The notes below the pieces were generated by a model that was not told where the DNA came from, did no database searches, and saw only the letters and a program-made list of their open reading frames with translations. Of a stretch of 64,000 nt of DNA, positions 59,048-64,000 are shown one piece after another (position 1 is the first letter of the stretch; each line of letters opens with the position of its first letter). The stretch is taken from assembly GCA_022828595.1 (NCBI GenBank), contig JAKGHH010000002.1, positions 70,900,383 through 70,964,382 of the forward strand. Direction: 5' to 3'. Made by a program: the position numbers and the translations under genes. The stretch comes from Nelumbo lutea. Lineage: Eukaryota > Streptophyta > Magnoliopsida > Proteales > Nelumbonaceae.

Positions 59048-61825
59048 TTATCTTTGTTGAGTTGTATCATTTGCTATTTCTATAGCAAAAATTGATCGAT
59101 TACTACTACTATATACTTCAATTGTGGGCCAATAAACAATTGGGGTGGAGCATAAACCATAAAGGGCCTGAAATGGCATCATTCTTAAGGCAATACGGTA
59201 GTTGGTATTGTACCACCATTCATCCAAGGACAATCATTTGCACCACTATTTAGGTCTTTGACTTGCCATGCGTCGGAGATATATTTCCAAGCACCTTTTG
59301 AGTCTCTCAGTCTACCCATCTGTTTGAGAATGATAGGATGAACTGAAATGGAGCTTAGTCCCTAATAGTTTAAAGAACTCCCTCCAAAATCCACTAACAA
59401 AGATTTTGTCTCTATCTATAATAATGGTTTGGGGTAAGTGATTGAGTTTGTGGATGTAATCTAGGAATAAGAGAGCAATGGACTCTATAGAAAATGGATG
59501 TGCTAAGGGGATACAGTGGGCATAATTGGTAAACCTATCAATGATGACCATGATGGTTCTTTGCCTACTGGCTTAAGAAGTCTTTCGACAAAATCCATGC
59601 AAATATGTCTCTATGACTGATCAGGTATAGTGGTTGAAGCAACCCCCAGATAAGGGACAATCTCTTCTTTGTTTCATTGACATACATCGCATTCAATCAC
59701 AAACTTTTTAACATCTATTCTTAGGCCCAGCCAATAGAAAAGAGGTTTAACCCTATTATAGCATGCTTGAATGCCCCCTACAGCTGAAGTGTGTAGGCTA
59801 CTAAGAAGTTGTGTCTTTAGGGTGTTGTTAGAGCCCACAAAAATTCTGCCTTGGTACCGCAAAATGCCTTGGTGATAATGATAGTGGGGTTTAACATGAT
59901 GCAAAGGGTTGTAATGAGTTGTTTGGCTTTATCACTTTGTTCATAGCTGTTGCTGATTTCTTCCATCCATAATGGCTGAACACAAGACACAACATTGCAA
60001 CAACCTTGATCTTCAGTTAGTCGAGAAAGAGCATCAACACCTCTATTCTCCACTCTCTTCTTGTATTCCATTTCGTACTTGAATCCCAACAACTTAGCAA
60101 GCCACTTGTGACAATTTTTGTTCTAACGAGTATTTTAAGCTTTGATGGTCAGTTCGTATAGTAAACTACTGTCTTAATAGGTAAGACCTCCATCTTGTGA
60201 CTGCAAAAACTATTACCTTAAGTTCTTTTTCATAAATAGAGAGGCCCAAATTCTTGGGGCTCAATGCCTTGTTGAGATATGCTAATGGCTTTCCATTTTG
60301 CATAAGGACAACACCAATGCCTGAGTGACATGCATCAGTCTCTACCACAAACTCCTTTTTGAAATCAGGTAAGGTAAGAATAGGAACAGTGACCATAATT
60401 TTTTTCAAGGACTCGAAGGCTTTATCAACAACTTCATTCCAATGAAAATTATCTTTCTTGTGTAGTTCTATTAAGGGCTTGCTAATGACTATAATTTTGG
60501 ATGAACTTCCTATAATAACCAGTTAGGCCGAATAATCCTCTTAAAGCCTTCACATTAGTTGGTTTGGGCCAAGACACCATGTTTTCCACCTTAGTTGGAT
60601 CTGCGGCCACCCCCTCTCCTGATATAATATGGCCAAGAAATTCAATTTGTCCTTGCGCAAAGGAGAATTTGGACATTTTTGCATAAAACTGATTCTATTG
60701 CAGCACTGCAAGCACCACCCTTAGGTGTTCCATATATGTGGGAAGTCCATGCTGTAGACCAAAATATCATAAAAAAACACCAACACAAAATGCCTAAGGT
60801 AAGGGCTAAACATCTCATTCATAATAGACTGAAAAATTGTCAAGGCATTGGTGAGACCAAAGGGGCATCGCGCTAAATTCATAATGCCCTTATTGTGTTT
60901 TGAATGGAGTCTTGTGCACATCCTATTTCATTCTAATTTGGTGGTAGCCTGCCCTTAGATATAGTTTGGAGAATACTTTAGCGCCCCCAACTCATCCAAC
61001 AAGTTATCAATCAAGGGAATAGGATACTTATCCTTAACTGTTATGTTATTTAGGGTTCGGTAATCAATACAAAACCTCCAACTGCCATCTTTTTTTTTTT
61101 TTTACTAAGATTACAAGTGAGGCAAAAGCATTAGTGCTTGGTCTAATAATGCCAATTTTTAGCATTTCCTTCACCAAATTTTCTACCCTTGCCTTTTATA
61201 CATATGGATACCTATAAGGCCTATATATAACAGGGGTTGCATTTGGATTGAGGTGTATTTGATGGTCTTGAGCCTGTGTGGTGGTAGTGTAGTTGGTTTT
61301 TCAAACACTATAGAAAATTCAAATAACAATCCCTCAATTTGGTAAGAGTGTGTTACTTGTGAGTGTTGTTCTGTTGTGGTGTTCATCAAGTATAATTGTC
61401 CGAAAAGGCTGTAAAACTTTCTCTTGATCATTTTATGTAGTGAATTAACATTGATAGATTGCAGTTCTACTTCTTCCGTCAGGCCTTTCAATGACACATT
61501 TCCCTTCCGACTAATTGTTAGTTGGATTTTGCTAAAGTCGAAAATGACTGGACCATGAGTTTTCATCCAATCAACTCCGAGGACCATATCACATCCTCCC
61601 AATCTAATGGTTCTAACATCTGCTGAAAATTCCATTCCCTTGCATCTTCCAAATAAATCCACGGTATACAGTTATGATGATCATCTTGCTACCATCAACT
61701 ACCATCATTGACATCTGTCCTACTTCCTTGATTAGCCATCCTACTTGTTGTGCTACCTGTGAATCTAAGAAATAGTGGGTGCTCCCACCATCTATGAGAA
61801 TAGTAATTGGCTTCCTCTTGGCCAA
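59048..61825 (-). pseudogene. pol of the Ty3 relic (protease, RT, RNase H, integrase), inactive
   Basis: Protease, 61825-61613: ILIDGGSTHYF has Gly where the aspartic protease motif D-S/T-G expects Ser/Thr. The following VLGVDWMKTHGPV (61662 frame) is typical. Reverse transcriptase, about 61183-60480: [12 protein letters not shown], then [10 protein letters not shown] with Tyr at the first catalytic Asp (codon 60961-60959) and FFYDILVYS with Tyr at the first Asp of the DD pair (60771-60769). A T14 run at 61090-61103 shifts the frame. RNase H, 60408-60166: VVETDACHSGIG. Integrase: the HHCC finger (59904-59674, ends IECDVCQ), core pieces DRFTNYAHCIP and IIIDRDKIF (59551-59312) with a stop after QTDG, and the tail EWWYNTNY (59233-59048). 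Confidence 0.85.
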
Positions 61826-61846
61826 TCCTTGAATCTTGAGTATGTG

Positions 61847-62376
61847 TTAGGCTGTACTGTCTGCTAGTGCATGCACAAACAATTCCATGTCCCCTTCTGC
61901 AACAATTTCCTCCAATGTACTTTTTGACTCTCCAGGACCTTCGTCATCTTCTTTGTCAGGTATTGTGGCTATGATCATATTGAACAACTTTTTCTTACAT
62001 CTATGGCCAGGCCACCACCTTTCATCACAACAGAATGAAGCATATGCTGCCATTTCTTTCTCTGTCGTGGGTTCTCTCCATCAAAAAAAGGGAATTCCAT
62101 CTTGGGTTTCTTGGAACACCATCCCTCTGAATGGGACTTGGCTCGATTACTATCTTGATCTTTTGCCGCTATTGGGGCACCTTCTTGGGTAGAGGTGAAC
62201 TCTCCTCCTCCTTCTTTTTCTCCATCGTCAAGCACCTCCCCAACTCTACGATTTGTAGTGTCAGACCATCCACCTTACAGCCCAGTTCTGTAATCTATGA
62301 CTCATGTTTTACAAGTTTGTCATTCACCTTCCTCAAGGGCTTCTTCACTGGTTTTTGATTGTGTAGCATCTACCAT
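61847..62376 (-). pseudogene. gag of the Ty3 relic, frameshifted and internally deleted
   Basis: It starts MVDATQSKTSEE at 62376 and stops after 18 codons by frameshift. A further frame (62235-61975) contains PKMEFPFFDGENPR, the N-terminal landmark of the Gag capsid region. Almost immediately another frame (62053-61847) gives CCDERWWPGHRC, the zinc-knuckle region. In intact relatives these landmarks are a few hundred residues apart, so most of the capsid domain is missing. The knuckle also has Cys-Cys where a Cx2C spacing is expected. Confidence 0.75.
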
Positions 62377-62389
62377 GGCCGAGGTTCTA

Positions 62390-62401
62390 GCTCTGATACC
62401 A
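62390..62401 (-). promoter_or_regulatory. Primer-binding site for initiator tRNA-Met
   Basis: TGGTATCAGAGC on the minus strand is complementary to the 3' end of plant initiator tRNA-Met, the usual primer for this superfamily. It lies 14 bases before the gag start codon (62376-62374). Confidence 0.85.
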
Positions 62402-62402
62402 A

Positions 62403-62624
62403 TTTATTACAATCGAACTATAACTTAGAGATTTCTAAGATACACTTAGAGGCAGTACTAACTCCCTAGGTATGACCCACAACCATAAGAGTTTTTTGAA
62501 TTCTTGAAACTGTTATTGCATTTCAATTCAATGCCTCAATTGAGTTTTATACACGGAAAAATTGTTACAACTCAACTATAGCTAATCTTTAACGATTGTA
62601 ACCGATTCTAACTAATTCTGTGAC
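62403..62624 (-). repeat. Candidate 5' LTR of the Ty3 relic
   Basis: On the minus strand the stretch begins TGTCACAG (62624 downward) and has a TATAAAA box (about 62557-62551). It ends just before the primer-binding site. There is no second LTR to compare with and the usual terminal CA is not clear, so the ends are inferred. Confidence 0.4.
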
Positions 62625-63940
62625 ATTGTTTTTATGACAAAGTGAAACCCCCAATACATGAAGCCGTCAGATCCACATAATAAGGCAAGACACGCTTGTC
62701 GCCGATGTAAATTTATATTATTCCATGGATTCACCATGTATGGAAGATGGATGCTTTCATGACTTGTCCCGGGGTTGACACAATCACGGCTAGGGATTTG
62801 AATCTGATCTCTAAATATATAAATCAATCAAATTGGAATTGGTCGAACATTTTTATCAAATTCAAAATTGTTGAATTGGATTCCGGCATCAAATTCAAAA
62901 CAATCTTCTTGCAACGCTGAATTCAAAACCAAAAGGTGTAAAATGGTTGGATTGGATGGCTTTCCTTAATCTTACCAACCAAAACTAGATTTTCCCAAGA
63001 CGAGCTTCTGATTTTTTTACAATAACTCTTTCTATCTTTCACTAGCCCTACTATATATAGGGGTGGGTGCAAGCATACTGCATCATGATCCTATTTGAAT
63101 TATATTTGGACCAGATCGAATCGAAAAATAGGATCCATTTAAAAATTGGATCGAATTCAGATCACCCCTATATCCAATAATATATAGTATGTGGTTTTGT
63201 AAAAAGACGTGTATACCCCATTTTCTTTGAAATATATATGACAAAAATAGTAAAAAAGAAACTGTTTGTATTTTATCTTTGTATAGATTGTTTTTTTTTT
63301 ATTACAAAATAAATTGGCCTATATCAGATTTAGATATCCAACATCCTTAGCAAATATGAATCCAAACTAATCTTTATAAAATCCACGGAATCATTAGATA
63401 GGATATAGGATTTATTAGGGGTGCAATTTGAGTGGACCTAGCCTAAGTCCAAATAAGCCTAGTCTAAAATTTTATACTGGCTGAGCTTGGACTTTTGATT
63501 CTCGGGTTGGAATCAAACGTAAGAAGTCAGACTTTTTTATTTTTTGGGCCAGGCCTGGACTTAGTCCTTAAATAGCTCAAACGCAACCCAACCCAAACCT
63601 GGCCCAACTATATATATACATGTTCATTGACTTTTTCTCAGAAAAAAAAAAGGTGTACAATCGTAGGGCATTTTATTTTTACACCTAAAACTACTTTCAC
63701 TATTTCATCTATACCAAATCTTTCTGTTGATTTAATATTATGAACCATAGACAATGGATGTATCTAGTTTTTTTTCTCGGGTACCAGTGACTCTGCTCAA
63801 GAGCTCAACTCATGCTTGAGCTTCAACTTGATAGGATAGGAGACACTTTGTGCTAAAGTGCCGGAAGTTAACTTCAAAACTAGTCCAGTCCAGCCCTCCC
63901 AAGATTGTTGTGACACTTTGTTAGAAATATGACACATAAA
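62625..63940. other. AT-rich intergenic DNA with MITE fragments
   Basis: A short element with inverted TATAGGGGTG/CACCCCTATA ends lies at about 63057-63171. A partial one starting TAGGGGTGCAATTTGAG lies at about 63416, with GGCCAGGCCTGG-type words to 63610. No gene is seen. Confidence 0.4.
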
Positions 63941-64000
63941 TAGGGGTGTTCGTAGTTAGTTTAATCGAATCATAAGGGTTTTTTAGAAATTGAATTAGTC
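63941..64000. mobile_element. Left end of a family B-like hAT MITE, cut by the window edge
   Basis: TAGGGGTGTTCGTAGTTAGT resembles the left terminus at 48273 and is preceded by CACATAAA. The rest lies outside the window. Confidence 0.4.

Larger units (their letters stand above)
59048..62624 (-). mobile_element. Ty3/gypsy retrotransposon relic, 3'-truncated
   Basis: Minus strand. The order is candidate 5' LTR, primer-binding site, gag remnant, protease, reverse transcriptase, RNase H, integrase, which is the Ty3/gypsy order (integrase last). No 3' LTR is found: recognisable sequence stops at the post-core integrase motif (EWWYNTNY, FQALYG) at about 59048, next to the hairpin. Multiple stops, frameshifts and active-site changes show that it is dead. 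Confidence 0.85.

Noticed and set aside
1..64000. CRISPR arrays, operons, bacterial promoters or riboswitches
   Set aside because: The repeats present are MITEs, microsatellites and segmental duplications of a plant nuclear genome. No regularly spaced short repeats with unique spacers are present.

Overview
This window is nuclear DNA from a flowering plant. The evidence is an extremely AT-rich background, one intron-containing protein gene with plant-type splice sites, a cytosolic-type tRNA-Trp(CCA) gene, plant L1-type LINEs, a chromovirus-like Ty3/gypsy element and a dense layer of hAT-like and Tourist-like MITEs. I cannot name the species. There is no bacterial, organellar or CRISPR content.

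Only a small part of the window is host coding sequence. On the minus strand (17447 down to 4598) lies a three-exon gene for a 239-residue secreted, cysteine-rich protein. Its 303-nt first exon is separated from exon 2 by an intron of about 12.0 kb. That intron has been colonised by a nearly full-length LINE (9578-15431), a second truncated LINE (8210-9230) inserted near the 3' end of an older plus-strand LINE (6600-8205), and a 740-bp hAT-like MITE inside that older LINE. Divergently, 424 bp away, is a 51-codon plus-strand ORF (17872-18027) that looks like an arabinogalactan-peptide precursor.

From 18 to 38 kb the DNA is mostly AT-rich repeat debris. It holds nested MITEs (18118-18895; 20830-21687; 33067-33469), a broken two-finger U1-type zinc-finger pseudogene (26139-26534), an array of a GTT/AAC-rich repeat (29100-31050), a non-autonomous element with about 100-bp inverted termini (35198-36835) and a CACTA-like end near 38255.

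From 38.7 to 56.3 kb the window is a decayed tandem segmental duplication of about 6-7 kb, in three units. Unit 1 carries an intact tRNA-Trp and a decayed second copy. MITE insertions present in some copies and absent from others allow relative dating. Units 2 and 3 lack the tRNA.

The right end holds a minus-strand Ty3/gypsy relic (62624-59048) with a primer-binding site for initiator tRNA-Met. Most of gag is lost and two reverse-transcriptase catalytic aspartates are changed to tyrosine. It ends beside a 35-bp near-perfect hairpin. I found no convincing new multi-gene system. The items most worth checking are the TE-filled intron with its divergent promoter, the tRNA-bearing tandem duplication, the GC-rich repeated segment inside the element at 52.6-53.7 kb, and the hairpin.
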